From assembly GCA_003170135.1 (NCBI GenBank), contig PMZR01000122.1, positions 6,514-70,513 on the forward strand: a DNA stretch of 64,000 bases, written 5' to 3'. The position numbers and the translations under genes were made by a program. Source of the DNA: Acidobacteriota bacterium. GTDB lineage: Bacteria > Acidobacteriota > Vicinamibacteria > Vicinamibacterales > Fen-181. This document shows positions 33,807 through 42,685 of the stretch, in pieces (positions within the stretch are counted from its first letter, which is position 1; each line of letters begins with the position of its first letter). The notes under the pieces were generated by a model. That model had not been told where the DNA came from and ran no database searches. It saw only the letters and a program-made list of their open reading frames with translations.

Positions 33807-34538
33807 TCAGGCCGCGCCGGTCAGGCTGGACGCGGGCAGGTGGCCCAGGCGCATCGAGATGTGGCGCGCCAGGTTCCAGGCTTCCCTGTTGTGCTCGGTC
33901 ACGATCGGCACTTCGTCGGGACCGTGGCGGAAGATGCCGACACGCGCCACTTCGCGCCCCGTGTAGTCGAACACCGGCGCACAGGTGCAGATCAGCCGCT
34001 GCAGCGAGTCGGATGATCCCGGCGGCCCACGCCGCGCCACCAGCGGACCGCTGTGCGACACGTCGGCTGGCTGCGACAGCCGGAGGCAACTCAGGCGCCT
34101 CGTTCCCGGCGACTCATGGTCGAAGTACACGAGGCAATGCGCCGGCATCTCGCGCCCGTACACCGTGCGCATCGCGATCTCATCGGGGCCCGTGCTCCAG
34201 AGGTAGGTCACTTCGCCGAGCGACGGCACCGCGATGAACGCGCGCTGGCCCACCCGCAACACGTACTCGCGCAGGACCGGGTACGCGTGGAGACGAAGTT
34301 CAGAGCGGCCAAGCTGCCGGAAACAGAGATCCAGCATCTTCAGCGTCAGGCTGTATCGCTGCGTCTCCTCGTCCTGCCGGACATAGCCGCGCCGCTTGAG
34401 CAGCGCCAGCAACCGATGCACGGTCGGCGCGGGCTGCTTCAGCAGACGCGCCAGCTCGGTTAAACTCATTCCGGCTGGTGCCGCGCCCAGAGTCTCGTAG
34501 ATCTCGAACGTCTTGTCTACGGAACTGACGCCGAGCAC
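33807..34538 (-). CDS. IclR-family transcriptional regulator
   Basis: The 243-residue protein has an N-terminal winged helix-turn-helix (TFEIYETLGAAPAGMSLTEL, then LLKQPAPTVHRLLALLKRRG). The C-terminal IclR effector domain has YLWSTGPDEIAMRT, AHCLVYF and the late conserved CTCAPVFDYTG. IclR regulators bind small aromatic or organic acids. The GTG at 34538, with AAGGGGG upstream, matches the usual family start better than the long in-frame extension. It is divergent from the hypothetical gene at 34605 and may control it or the ferredoxin-nuo genes. Confidence 0.88.
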   Translation of the reverse strand: MLGVSSVDKTFEIYETLGAAPAGMSLTELARLLKQPAPTVHRLLALLKRRGYVRQDEETQRYSLTLKMLDLCFRQLGRSELRLHAYPVLREYVLRVGQRAFIAVPSLGEVTYLWSTGPDEIAMRTVYGREMPAHCLVYFDHESPGTRRLSCLRLSQPADVSHSGPLVARRGPPGSSDSLQRLICTCAPVFDYTGREVARVGIFRHGPDEVPIVTEHNREAWNLARHISMRLGHLPASSLTGAA

Positions 34539-34569
34539 CTCGTCTGCCCCCTTGCCCGTGGCTGACGTT

Positions 34570-34586
34570 ATTCCACTGTGCGGAAT
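34570..34586. promoter_or_regulatory. Candidate IclR operator
   Basis: ATTCC and GGAAT are separated by seven bases in the 66-base gap between the divergent IclR gene and the hypothetical gene. IclR proteins bind short palindromes near their own start, so this is a reasonable autoregulatory site. It covers the in-frame GTG at 34578, which favours the ATG at 34605 as the start of the next gene. Confidence 0.3.
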
Positions 34587-34604
34587 GAACTTTCGCTGAC
34601 TGAA

Positions 34605-35180
34605 ATGTACCGCGAACAAGGACGCATCGTCAAGCGACAAGCCCTTACCCGGCGGCGCCAACTCATCCTGGGGGTCGGTGTTCTGCTGATTGCTGGCGCA
34701 GGGGCGTACGCCGCTCCCGGCGGCGCGCCGCCGCAGTGTCCTCCACTGGCCACTGCTCGTGCGAGCTCGCAGCCGACCGCCCCACCGCTTGCGTGCCAGG
34801 TGGACGCACCTCTGGCACGGTTGTTCACCCCAGCCAGTGTCCGGCCCGACACGTATCACGTGTACGTGACTTGCGCGAACGTGGAGACGGTCGCCGCGGC
34901 CTTCAGGACCATGTCGGCGGCAGGCCAGGTTCGTGGCGCCTGGACCGTAAGCGAGATGGACCCGCTCGAGGCATTTGGTGACGCAGGCCCGTACAACCGG
35001 GCGAAGGTCGCGGAACTTTACGTGGGTTTACGGGCGCGCGTCGCCCGCGGCCCCATCATCGAAGGCGGGCGTACGATCGCGGCCATCACACTGGTGTCGC
35101 CGTATCCCAACCGGTCGCTGTCCCGCCTCGAGCCTGGCACGTTGATTATCGAGTTCCGGATTCCTCGGGAAGGCAGGTAA
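34605..35180 (+). CDS. Membrane-anchored hypothetical protein
   Basis: The 191-residue protein has a basic N-terminus and one transmembrane segment (LILGVGVLLIAGAGAYAA). A Pro/Ala linker follows, and then a compact domain with YHVYVTCANVETVAAAFRTM and GTLIIEFRIPREGR. A periplasmic domain of unknown function is likely. The start is uncertain: GTG at 34578 is in frame but overlaps a palindrome. No family was recognised. It faces the radical SAM gene tail to tail. Confidence 0.6.
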   Translation: MYREQGRIVKRQALTRRRQLILGVGVLLIAGAGAYAAPGGAPPQCPPLATARASSQPTAPPLACQVDAPLARLFTPASVRPDTYHVYVTCANVETVAAAFRTMSAAGQVRGAWTVSEMDPLEAFGDAGPYNRAKVAELYVGLRARVARGPIIEGGRTIAAITLVSPYPNRSLSRLEPGTLIIEFRIPREGR

Positions 35181-35221
35181 TGGTTGGGGCGGGCCCGAGG
35201 CGCCCGCCCACCGGACGTGCT

Positions 35222-36727
35222 TCACGCTGGCACTTGCAGATCAGGCATCGGCGTGCCGGCAAAGAGGCGCCGGCAAGGCTTCGCCATCCAGCGCGCCCAT
35301 CGCGCGGCGCGGTTCGCACGCGCGCTGTCAGTGGCGATACCCGTGTTCGCGTACATCTGCCGGTACAGCTTCGAGATCAACACGAACGCGAGGCGCGATT
35401 TCAGCGATTGGACGCAGTGTGCACGCCGCCAGATCTGAGGCAGCGAGTAGAAACGATCCCAGACGGCCTGCGTGCCCTCGCGGACCTGCTCGGCCGACAT
35501 GGTCGGATGGGCGACATAGACGCGCGGGCGCTTGTCCTGGGGAATCAGCCAATGGCGGCTCATCGGCATGCCGTCGACCAGCTGGCCCTCGGCGTCGACC
35601 TTGCTGGCCCAGGCCTCGAAGTCGATGGTGCCCGGAAACGGCGTGAGCGGGACGAACTGCGCGAAGGTGAGATCGGCCTGTTCGGCCAGTTGCGCCGTCG
35701 CCTCGAAGGTGCCCGGTCCGTCACTCGGCAGGCCGAAGATGAAGGACCCGAGCACGTGGAGGCCGTGCCGCCGGAACTCGCGGAGCCGATCGACGAGGGC
35801 CGGCCCCGCCAGGTTGAAGTCCTTGTAGATGTCCTTGAGCCCTTCGGCCGTCACCGACTCGACCCCGACGAGCGCCCCGATGATATGCGCCTTGCGCATC
35901 GCCTCGAGGAACTCCGGATCCTCAGCCGCTTCGAGCGTGATCTGCGTGAAGAAGATCGTGTCCTTGGGCAGGCGCGCGAGCCGTTCGAGCAGCGTGAACC
36001 GCTCGGCGCGCAGCGCTTCGAGCTCGCGCAGCCGCGCCGGGTCCGCGCGGCGCGCCGCCGCCGCGAGGTCCGACAGCGTCACGGGATAGAAATTGTCGTC
36101 GGCCAGCGCGATATACCGGAAGCCGCGCCGCCGCAGATCGACAATTTCCTCGACGACCGCATCGGTGTGACGCTGGCGCGGACGCTGGCCGTCGGTCTTC
36201 CAGACCGAGCAGAACGAGCAGTGCTTGGGGCAGCCGCGCACGGTCTGCACCGAGGCCCACATGTAGCGATTGCGGGGCAGCAGGCTCCACCGGGCGGGCA
36301 GGAAGTGCTCGGCGTCGAGCCGGCCGGCTTCGTACACCGGCTTCAGCTCGCCCTTGGCGCAGTCGGCGAGGACGGTTGCCCAGATCACGTCGCCGTCGCC
36401 GCGCACGACGGCGTGGGCGCCACCGTGCGAGCCCGGCTCATCCGGATAGAGCGTCGCGTGGATGCCGCCGAAGACGACCAGCGCACCGCGCGCCCGCGCC
36501 ATCTTGCCGACCTCGTACCCGCGAAGCGCGTTGCCGCTGTGGATGCCGATGCCGACCACATCGCCGGGTTTCACGGTGTCGATCTCGATCAACTCGAGCG
36601 TTTCATCCACCAAGTTGGGCGTGCCGTACGACTCGGGCGTGGCACTGGCGAGCACGTAGAGCCACCGAGGGGTGATGACCCCGGCGCCGAATGACACATG
36701 ACTCGGATTGACGAGGTGTACCGTCAT
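35222..36727 (-). CDS. B12-binding-domain radical SAM protein
   Basis: The 501-residue protein starts with a cobalamin-binding-type Rossmann domain (VVGIGIHSGNALRGYEVGKM, VVFGGIHATLYPDE). The radical SAM domain follows, with TVRGCPKHCSFCSVWKT (Cys166, Cys170, Cys173) binding the [4Fe-4S] cluster. Family members catalyse methylations, cyclisations or rearrangements of lipids, antibiotics and tetrapyrroles, and the substrate here is not evident. The ATG at 36727 follows AAGGAGG. No other biosynthetic gene is next to it, and the 241 bases upstream hold no gene. Confidence 0.88.
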   Translation of the reverse strand: MTVHLVNPSHVSFGAGVITPRWLYVLASATPESYGTPNLVDETLELIEIDTVKPGDVVGIGIHSGNALRGYEVGKMARARGALVVFGGIHATLYPDEPGSHGGAHAVVRGDGDVIWATVLADCAKGELKPVYEAGRLDAEHFLPARWSLLPRNRYMWASVQTVRGCPKHCSFCSVWKTDGQRPRQRHTDAVVEEIVDLRRRGFRYIALADDNFYPVTLSDLAAAARRADPARLRELEALRAERFTLLERLARLPKDTIFFTQITLEAAEDPEFLEAMRKAHIIGALVGVESVTAEGLKDIYKDFNLAGPALVDRLREFRRHGLHVLGSFIFGLPSDGPGTFEATAQLAEQADLTFAQFVPLTPFPGTIDFEAWASKVDAEGQLVDGMPMSRHWLIPQDKRPRVYVAHPTMSAEQVREGTQAVWDRFYSLPQIWRRAHCVQSLKSRLAFVLISKLYRQMYANTGIATDSARANRAARWARWMAKPCRRLFAGTPMPDLQVPA

Positions 36728-36968
36728 CGGGCTCCGATCCTCCTTGGCGCTGCAAACACGCCATTTCGGCCCTCCTGACGTGATTCGGGTTTTGTGCCCG
36801 TACACCAAGAGCGCAGAGGGACTCTTCGCAGACCAGCGGGCAGCTTGCAGCCGTCGTGCGGCGAAATTCAGCGGCTTGTCAGCGCTGGTAGCAGTGAACG
36901 AGGGGTACTTTACACCAAATGGCAGAGGATCGGTTGACAAGAATGCACGGCCCGGCAGTCCGCCAATC

Positions 36969-38096
36969 TCAGCCGCGGGCCGGACGGGGTGCCGGCGCGT
37001 TCTTGCGCTCGACCCAGTCCTCGCGCGAGGTGATCTCGTCCAGCATCTTGTAGTCGTCTTCAGAGGGCAGCGCGCGCTCGAGGTACTGGTTGTAGTCCTC
37101 TTTCGACAGCGGCTGGCCGTCCACCGTGAAGCACTTGCCCGCGTGCTCGCCGATGCCGCGGTGGAACCGGACGTCGGGCACCAGCAGCGGCGGCGACCCT
37201 GGCGGCAGGAGATGGTTCAGGGCGTCGGTCAACCTCGAGATTTCGTCACGATAGAGCAGGCGCGCCGCCTCATTGAGGTGTTCCATGTCGGCCGCCTCCT
37301 GCGCGTCGTGCTCGTCGAAGCGGCCCTTCAGACCCCAGCTGTACGACCAGTGCGCGGAGCTCGAGTGATCGTTGCCGAACAGGTCGTACGCCGTCGGAAT
37401 CCACTTGTTGAAGTACTTCTGGATGACGGAGGTCGGCACGACGCCCGCCTTGACGACGCGTCGCAGGCCGTCATTGCCGGTACCCAGGTGGAACGACTCT
37501 TCCTTGAGCATCGGCCCCATGCTGGCCGCGAGCGGCGCGAAGCCCGAATGACTGAGCATCTGCAGCTGGAACTTGCCGTCGCGATCGATGAACTGGGTGT
37601 AGGTGAAGAAGTCGAGCCAGTTGTTGACGCGCTCGTTGAAGGACCCGAGCAGCCGCTTGTGCTCGAACGCGCGGCGTTCGAGCAGCTTCTGCGCCTCGAT
37701 GCGGCCCGAGTCGCCGAAGTGCGTGCACAGCAGGTAGGACATCTGCCAGCCGTGCCGCATCTCCTCGCACATCACGCGCGACAGCGCGTGGAAATCGTAG
37801 TCGCTCGGCACCGTCTCGACCAGGTGCCGCTGCTGCTCGACCGACGCGAACTCCGTGTCGCCCTGGTACACGATCAGGTTGAGCAGCGCATCGCGAACCC
37901 GCTGATCCGGGATCTGCCGGATGCGCTGCCATTTCGCGCTCCCCGCAAAGTCGCCGAACTCGATCTCGGTCGAATGCAGATCCCCGAACTTCGCCTCGAA
38001 GCGGTAGTCCTCCACGATGCGCTCGTCGAGGCCGATGTCCTCGCGCCAGACCTTGAACAGGTCGGTCCAGTCGTCGAAGGTCGCAATGCGCGCCAT
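36969..38096 (-). CDS. Di-iron aromatic-CoA epoxidase-like protein (PaaA/BoxB family)
   Basis: The 375-residue protein is a helical di-iron protein: CEEMRHGWQMSYLL (110-123) and KEESFHLGTG (198-207) are the two ExxH iron-site motifs of the phenylacetyl-CoA/benzoyl-CoA epoxidase family. The segment GDTEFASVEQQRHLVETVPS resembles BoxB. Members add one oxygen atom to the ring of a CoA-bound aromatic acid, with help from a reductase that is not found here. An aldehyde dehydrogenase and an enoyl-CoA hydratase follow on the same strand upstream, suggesting a short aromatic-acid route. The exact substrate is uncertain. Confidence 0.78.
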   Translation of the reverse strand: MARIATFDDWTDLFKVWREDIGLDERIVEDYRFEAKFGDLHSTEIEFGDFAGSAKWQRIRQIPDQRVRDALLNLIVYQGDTEFASVEQQRHLVETVPSDYDFHALSRVMCEEMRHGWQMSYLLCTHFGDSGRIEAQKLLERRAFEHKRLLGSFNERVNNWLDFFTYTQFIDRDGKFQLQMLSHSGFAPLAASMGPMLKEESFHLGTGNDGLRRVVKAGVVPTSVIQKYFNKWIPTAYDLFGNDHSSSAHWSYSWGLKGRFDEHDAQEAADMEHLNEAARLLYRDEISRLTDALNHLLPPGSPPLLVPDVRFHRGIGEHAGKCFTVDGQPLSKEDYNQYLERALPSEDDYKMLDEITSREDWVERKNAPAPRPARG

Positions 38097-38117
38097 GGGG
38101 GCTCCTGCGGAAACTCT

Positions 38118-38195
38118 CGGCCTTGACCGTGGACCCTGAGCCTTCGGCTTTGGGCGGCAGCGTGCCTAAGGTCGAAGGCCTAAGGCCAAAGGCCA
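38118..38195. repeat. Heptamer array GGCCTTG/CCTAAGG with inverted arms
   Basis: The left arm has GGCCTTG, ACCGTGG, ACCCTGA, GCCTTCG and GCTTTGG. After GGCGGCAGCGTG the right arm has CCTAAGG, TCGAAGG, CCTAAGG and CCAAAGG. It ends one base before the stop codon of the leftward aldehyde dehydrogenase gene and overlaps the upstream region of the di-iron gene. Word family as at 1382 and 28497. Confidence 0.9.
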
Positions 38196-38196
38196 T

Positions 38197-39657
38197 TCAT
38201 GATCTGTTCAGATCCACCCAGACTGTCTTCACCTGGGTGTAGTGTTCCAGCGCGTGTGCGCCGAGTTCGCGGCCGAAGCCACTCTGCTTGTAACCGCCAA
38301 ACGGCGCCGCCGCGTCATACACGTTGTACGTATTGACCCAGACGGTGCCGGCCTGCAACTTGCGAGCCACGTAGTGCGCCTTCTTGATGTCACGCGTCCA
38401 CACCGCGGCCGCCAGACCATAGCCTGACTGGTTCGCCCGCGCGATCGCCTCGTCTTCATCGGCGAACTCGATCGTCGCCAGGACCGGCCCGAAGATCTCT
38501 TCGCGGGCAATCGTCATCTCGGGCGTGACGCCGTCGAAGATGGTTGGCTCGATGAAGAAGCCCTTCCCCGTGCCGATGTCCGCCGCCCGGCCGCCCGCGA
38601 CCACGACGCCGCCCTCTGCCCTGCCCTTCTCGATGTAACGCAGCACGCGCTCGAACTGGCCCTTCGACGCGATGGCGCCCAGCCGGGTCTTCGGGTCCAT
38701 CGGGTCGCCTGGACGCATCTTCTTCGCGCGTTCAGCCACCTTCGCGAGGAACTCGTCCTTGATGCTGCGCTCGACCAGCAGCCGGGATCCGGCCGCGCAC
38801 ACCTCGCCCTTGCCGTAGAAGATCCCCGTGGTCGCGCCGCGCACGGCCGCATCGAGGTCCGCGTCGGCAAACACCACGTTCGGCGACTTCCCTCCCAGCT
38901 CGAGCGTGATGGTCTTCAGCGTCTCGGCGGCGCCGCGCATGATCGCCTTGCCCGTGCTCGTGTCGCCGGTGAAGGCAATCTTCGCGATGCCCGGATGCTC
39001 GACGAGCGCCTGGCCCACGCTCGACCCGGGCCCCGTGACGACGTTCAGCACGCCCGGAGGGAACCCGACCTCCATCGCCATGGCACCGAGCGCGAGCGCG
39101 GTGAGGGGCGTCTGGCTGGCCGGCTTGAGAATCACCGTGTTGCCGCAGGCGAGTGCCGGCGCGATCTTCCACGCGGCGAGCAGGAGCGGGAAGTTCCACG
39201 GCACGATCGCGGCGACGACGCCGAGCGGCTCGAGCAGCGTGTAGGTGAAGGAGTTGCCCTTGACCGGGATCGTCTCGCCCTGCACCTTGTCGGCCCACCC
39301 GGCGTAGTACTGGAAACACTCGGCCGCGGCCGGGACGTCGACTTGCGTGGATTCGAAGATCGGTTTTCCGTTGTGCAGCGTCTCGAGCCGGCCCACCCGG
39401 TCGGCCTGCTCGAACAGGCGTTCGCCGAGCTTCCAGAGCAGGCGCCCGCGTTCGCGCGCGGAGAGCCGGCTCCACGGCCCCTCGAAGGCGCGCCGCGCCG
39501 CATCCACCGCGGCATCCACGTCGGCGCGACCGGCCGACGCCACCGTCGCCACCACTTCCTCTGTCGCCGGGTTGACGACGTCCATCGTCGCGCCGCCGGA
39601 CGCGTCGCGCCACTCGCCACCAATCAGCAGCTTCTGCGCTGCGAGTGTCGTTTCCAT
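38197..39657 (-). CDS. NAD(P)-dependent aldehyde dehydrogenase
   Basis: The 486-residue protein is a standard aldehyde dehydrogenase. It has VPWNFPLLLAAWKIAPALA, the catalytic Glu in TLELGGKSPNVV, the nucleophile in GEVCAAGSR, and the EEIFGPVL motif. Unlike the mmsA product, the ELGGK segment is intact, so it oxidises free aldehydes to acids. Sequence character is near betaine- or phenylacetaldehyde-type enzymes, and substrate choice is not resolved. It lies between the di-iron epoxidase-like gene and the enoyl-CoA hydratase gene, all leftward, with heptamer arrays in both gaps. Confidence 0.9.
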   Translation of the reverse strand: METTLAAQKLLIGGEWRDASGGATMDVVNPATEEVVATVASAGRADVDAAVDAARRAFEGPWSRLSARERGRLLWKLGERLFEQADRVGRLETLHNGKPIFESTQVDVPAAAECFQYYAGWADKVQGETIPVKGNSFTYTLLEPLGVVAAIVPWNFPLLLAAWKIAPALACGNTVILKPASQTPLTALALGAMAMEVGFPPGVLNVVTGPGSSVGQALVEHPGIAKIAFTGDTSTGKAIMRGAAETLKTITLELGGKSPNVVFADADLDAAVRGATTGIFYGKGEVCAAGSRLLVERSIKDEFLAKVAERAKKMRPGDPMDPKTRLGAIASKGQFERVLRYIEKGRAEGGVVVAGGRAADIGTGKGFFIEPTIFDGVTPEMTIAREEIFGPVLATIEFADEDEAIARANQSGYGLAAAVWTRDIKKAHYVARKLQAGTVWVNTYNVYDAAAPFGGYKQSGFGRELGAHALEHYTQVKTVWVDLNRS

Positions 39658-39676
39658 CGGAGGACCTCAACACGAT

Positions 39677-39862
39677 GTGCTCGTGCTATGTGCTTCGTGC
39701 TACGTGCCTGGTGCTACGTGCCTGGTGCTACGTGCCTGGTGCTACGTGCCTGGTGCTGCGTGCCTGGTGCTGCGTGCGGGTGCAGCCAGCAAAGAAAGCC
39801 GCGCGCACCGCAAGCGCCGGCGCCACCATGCACCCGGCACGTAGCATTCAGCACTGAGCACC
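39677..39862. repeat. Heptamer array with a 14-base higher-order unit, inverted arm
   Basis: GTGCTAC and GTGCCTG alternate four times, then GTGCTGC and GTGCCTG, giving a 14-base dimer repeat. A short core follows, then weak reverse-complement words (CACCATGCACCCGGCACGTA, GCACTGAGCACC). The array ends seven bases before the stop codon of the leftward enoyl-CoA hydratase gene. Confidence 0.93.
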
Positions 39863-39869
39863 GTCTCGT

Positions 39870-40685
39870 TCACTTCCCCTTGAACTTCGGGTTGCGCTTC
39901 TCGACGTAGGCCGCCAGGCCTTCCTTCGCGTCGGCGCTCGTGAAGAGCAGTTGCTGGAGCTCGCGCTCGATCGCAAGCCCTTCGCCGAAGCCCGCTTCGG
40001 CGCCCGACTGGCAGGCGCGCTTCATGCGGCCCACGGCGCGGCTGGCCTTGTGCGGCGGGGCGAACTGCCGCGCGTAATCGAGGATGGCTTCCATGAACTC
40101 GGACTCGTCCCAGACCTCGGTGACGATGCCGTAGTCCTTGGCTTCCTCGAAGGACATCAGGCGTCCGGTGGCCATCAGTTCGATGGCCCGGGACTTCCCC
40201 ACCAGGCGTGTCAGGCGCTGCGTTCCCCCGGTGCCGGGCAGCACGCCGAGCGAGACCTCGGGCAGGCCGATGCGGCCGGCGTCCTTCTTCGCGATGCGCA
40301 GGTCGGCGGCGAGGGCGATCTCGAGACCGCCACCGACGGTGTGGCCGTTGAGCGCTGCGATCACGAGCTTGGGGGTCTGCTCCAGGCGGTTGAGCGTTTC
40401 GTTCGCGTGCAGGCAGAAGTAGTACTTCCACTCCGGATCCGCCTCGTTCAACATGCGGATGTTCGCCCCGGCGCTGAAGAACTTCTCGCCGGCACCGCGC
40501 ATGACGATGACGTGGACGTCCGGGTCCATCCTGGCGCGCAGGATCGCCTCGTCCAGATCGCGCATCATTTCGTAGGTGTACGTGTTGGCGGGCGGGTCGG
40601 TCAGCTCGATGACCGCGACACGGTCGAGGACGGCGTAGTTGATCTTGGTATGGGCACCGGCGGTTTCGGTGGAGGCTGGGGACAT
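39870..40685 (-). CDS. Enoyl-CoA hydratase/isomerase family protein
   Basis: The 271-residue protein has the crotonase fold. AGEKFFSAGANIRML gives the first oxyanion strand, AALNGHTVGGGLEIALAADL the second, and LPEVSLGVLPGTGGTQRL the catalytic-Glu region. Such enzymes hydrate enoyl-CoA in beta-oxidation and aromatic-acid pathways. It precedes the aldehyde dehydrogenase and the di-iron epoxidase-like gene on the same strand. The ATG at 40685 has GGAG upstream. Confidence 0.9.
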   Translation of the reverse strand: MSPASTETAGAHTKINYAVLDRVAVIELTDPPANTYTYEMMRDLDEAILRARMDPDVHVIVMRGAGEKFFSAGANIRMLNEADPEWKYYFCLHANETLNRLEQTPKLVIAALNGHTVGGGLEIALAADLRIAKKDAGRIGLPEVSLGVLPGTGGTQRLTRLVGKSRAIELMATGRLMSFEEAKDYGIVTEVWDESEFMEAILDYARQFAPPHKASRAVGRMKRACQSGAEAGFGEGLAIERELQQLLFTSADAKEGLAAYVEKRNPKFKGK

Positions 40686-40697
40686 GGAGGCTCCTTG

Positions 40698-40727
40698 TCG
40701 GCGTTTGGGCTTTGGGCTCTAGGCCAC
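40698..40727. repeat. Short heptamer remnant GGGCTTT
   Basis: GGCGTTT, GGGCTTT, GGGCTCT and AGGCCA are spaced by seven bases in the gap between the UPF0173 gene (stop codon at 40738) and the enoyl-CoA hydratase start. It is probably a remnant of a longer array of the GGCCTTG family. Confidence 0.55.
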
Positions 40728-40737
40728 ACATTCTTCG

Positions 40738-41469
40738 TTACGCATCGGCCGCGTGGATCTCCTGCCTGGCGCCGGGCGTCAGTTCGACGACCCGCACGCC
40801 TTTGGGCTCGACAAGGCTGCGGAATTCGCCGACCGTTCCCGTAAGCGCGGGAAACGTTCCGTAATGGATGGGCATGACCTGGCGGACGCCGAGCAGATCC
40901 ACCGCGCGTGCGGCGGCCTGCGGCCCCATCGTGAACAGGTCGCCGATCGGAAGGAACGCGACCGTGGGCGCGTACAGTTCCCTGATGAGCGCCATGTCGC
41001 CGAACAGCGCGGTGTCGCCGGCACAATAGACGGACAACCCGTTCTCGAACCGCACAACGTAGCCCGCGGCTTCGCCGAGATACACGATCCGCCAGTGCAT
41101 CTTCTGTTCGATGTAGCTGCTCGAGTGCACCGCGTGCACCATGCTGATGCGAATGCCGTCGTGATCCTGGCTCCCACCCTTGTTCATCGGGCTGACCTTC
41201 TCGACGCCTTGTCGGCCAAGCCACTGGCACACCTCGAAGTTGCCGATGACGGTGGCTCCGGTGTTCTTCGCCACCGCCGGCGCATCTTCGATGTGATCGG
41301 AATGTCCGTGCGTGATGAGCACGAGATCGATGTGCCCGACGTCCTTGGAGGCGGCAGGACAGGAAGGATTGTTCAGCCAGGGATCGATGAGAACGCGCCG
41401 GCCCTTCGGCGACTCGAAAAGAATGGTGGCGTGGCCGAGCCACGTGACGGCGAGCGACGCATCAGCCAT
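40738..41469 (-). CDS. Metal-dependent hydrolase, UPF0173/metallo-beta-lactamase fold
   Basis: The 243-residue protein has ITHGHSDHIED (52-62), the HxHxDH metal site, with VTWLGHATILFES at the N-terminus and a later IHYGTFPAL that supplies a further His. This is the UPF0173 group of the metallo-beta-lactamase superfamily. The substrate is unknown. GAGGAG precedes the ATG at 41469. It is divergent from lipA across 283 bases that hold no gene. Confidence 0.88.
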   Translation of the reverse strand: MADASLAVTWLGHATILFESPKGRRVLIDPWLNNPSCPAASKDVGHIDLVLITHGHSDHIEDAPAVAKNTGATVIGNFEVCQWLGRQGVEKVSPMNKGGSQDHDGIRISMVHAVHSSSYIEQKMHWRIVYLGEAAGYVVRFENGLSVYCAGDTALFGDMALIRELYAPTVAFLPIGDLFTMGPQAAARAVDLLGVRQVMPIHYGTFPALTGTVGEFRSLVEPKGVRVVELTPGARQEIHAADA

Positions 41470-41531
41470 GCAAAGCTCCTCATCTGAAGCAGAAAAGCGC
41501 CTGCGTGTGCGTAAGACGAGGCCCACCGATC

Positions 41532-41537
41532 AGTATA
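41532..41537 (-). promoter_or_regulatory. Possible -10 box of the UPF0173 gene
   Basis: TATACT on the minus strand (GCTATACTG), 62 bases before the ATG at 41469. No clear -35 hexamer is seen. The plus strand has TATCAT near 41645 as a weak counterpart for lipA. Confidence 0.35.
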
Positions 41538-41752
41538 GCAGCCCTGCGCGGGATGGCCGACCGGAGCACGTCGTGCGACCCATTGCCGGCCTCGCCCGCC
41601 AAGCGGTGACACGTCAGGTCGCGTGGCCGCCCTCGCATGTGCGCTATCATACCAAGGAGGGGTCGATCTGCCGCGCCGCACCAGCCCGACCTGAGATGCG
41701 GCCGCGGACATCGCCAACATGAAGATGTCGTTACCCGGTCGAGGCGTCTCGC

Positions 41753-42658
41753 ATGCCTGAGGTTCCAGCCGTGTTCGTCCGCCCTGCCCGCAAGCCGGAA
41801 TGGCTGAAGGTCAAGGCGCCTGGTTCGTCGTCCTATCTGCGCCTGAAGGCGCTGATGTCGAACCTGCGCCTGCATACGGTGTGCGAAGAGGCGCACTGCC
41901 CGAACATCGGCGAGTGCTGGCACCACGGCACCGCGACGTTCATGATCCTGGGCGAGGTCTGCACCCGGGCCTGCCGCTACTGCGCCGTCGCGCACGGGCG
42001 GCCCGACGCGCTCGATCTGGCCGAGCCGGCGCGCGTGGCTGACGCGGTCGCTGCCATGGACCTGCGCTACGTGGTGGTCACCTCGGTCGACCGTGACGAT
42101 CTGCCGGACGGCGGAGCTGGCGTCTTCGCGGAAACGATCCGGCGGATCAAGGACGGCGTGCCCGGTTGCCGCGTGGAAGTGCTGATCCCGGATTTCAAAG
42201 GAAGCGAGGCGGCGCTGCACACCGTGCTCGACGCGAAGCCGGACATCCTCAATCACAACACCGAAACGGTCCCGCGCCTGTACCGGATCGCCCGCCCGGG
42301 CGGGGGCTACCGGCGGACGCTCGACCTGCTGGATCGCGCGCGAGGCTATGCGCCGTCCATTCCGACCAAGTCGGGACTGATGGTCGGCCTCGGCGAGGAG
42401 TGGCCCGAGATCGTGGAGGTGCTGACCGACCTGCGTCAGGTCGGCTGCCAGATCCTCACGATCGGCCAGTACCTCAGCCCGTCAGCCGCGCACCTGCCCA
42501 TCGCCCGGTACTACCATCCGGACGAATTCGCGATGCTCAAGTCGACGGCGCTCGGCCTCGGCTTCGGTCACGTGGAATCGGGACCGCTCGTCCGCAGCTC
42601 CTATCACGCGCACGAACAGACCGAGTCGTACGAACAGGGCGTGCAGGCCAGTCCGTAG
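41753..42658 (+). CDS. lipA: Lipoyl synthase
   Basis: Lipoyl synthase is a radical SAM enzyme that inserts two sulfur atoms into octanoyl-protein. The 301-residue protein has the auxiliary-cluster motif CEEAHCPNIGEC (Cys44, 49, 55), the radical SAM motif CTRACRYC (Cys70, 74, 77) and the C-terminal VRSSYHA segment with the conserved Ser ligand. It lies 27 bases before pdhA, so it can lipoylate the E2 subunit encoded downstream. The octanoyltransferase gene (lipB) is not in the window. Confidence 0.97.
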   Translation: MPEVPAVFVRPARKPEWLKVKAPGSSSYLRLKALMSNLRLHTVCEEAHCPNIGECWHHGTATFMILGEVCTRACRYCAVAHGRPDALDLAEPARVADAVAAMDLRYVVVTSVDRDDLPDGGAGVFAETIRRIKDGVPGCRVEVLIPDFKGSEAALHTVLDAKPDILNHNTETVPRLYRIARPGGGYRRTLDLLDRARGYAPSIPTKSGLMVGLGEEWPEIVEVLTDLRQVGCQILTIGQYLSPSAAHLPIARYYHPDEFAMLKSTALGLGFGHVESGPLVRSSYHAHEQTESYEQGVQASP

Positions 42659-42685
42659 GGCCGAGTCCGCCTCTTCCCGAATCCT

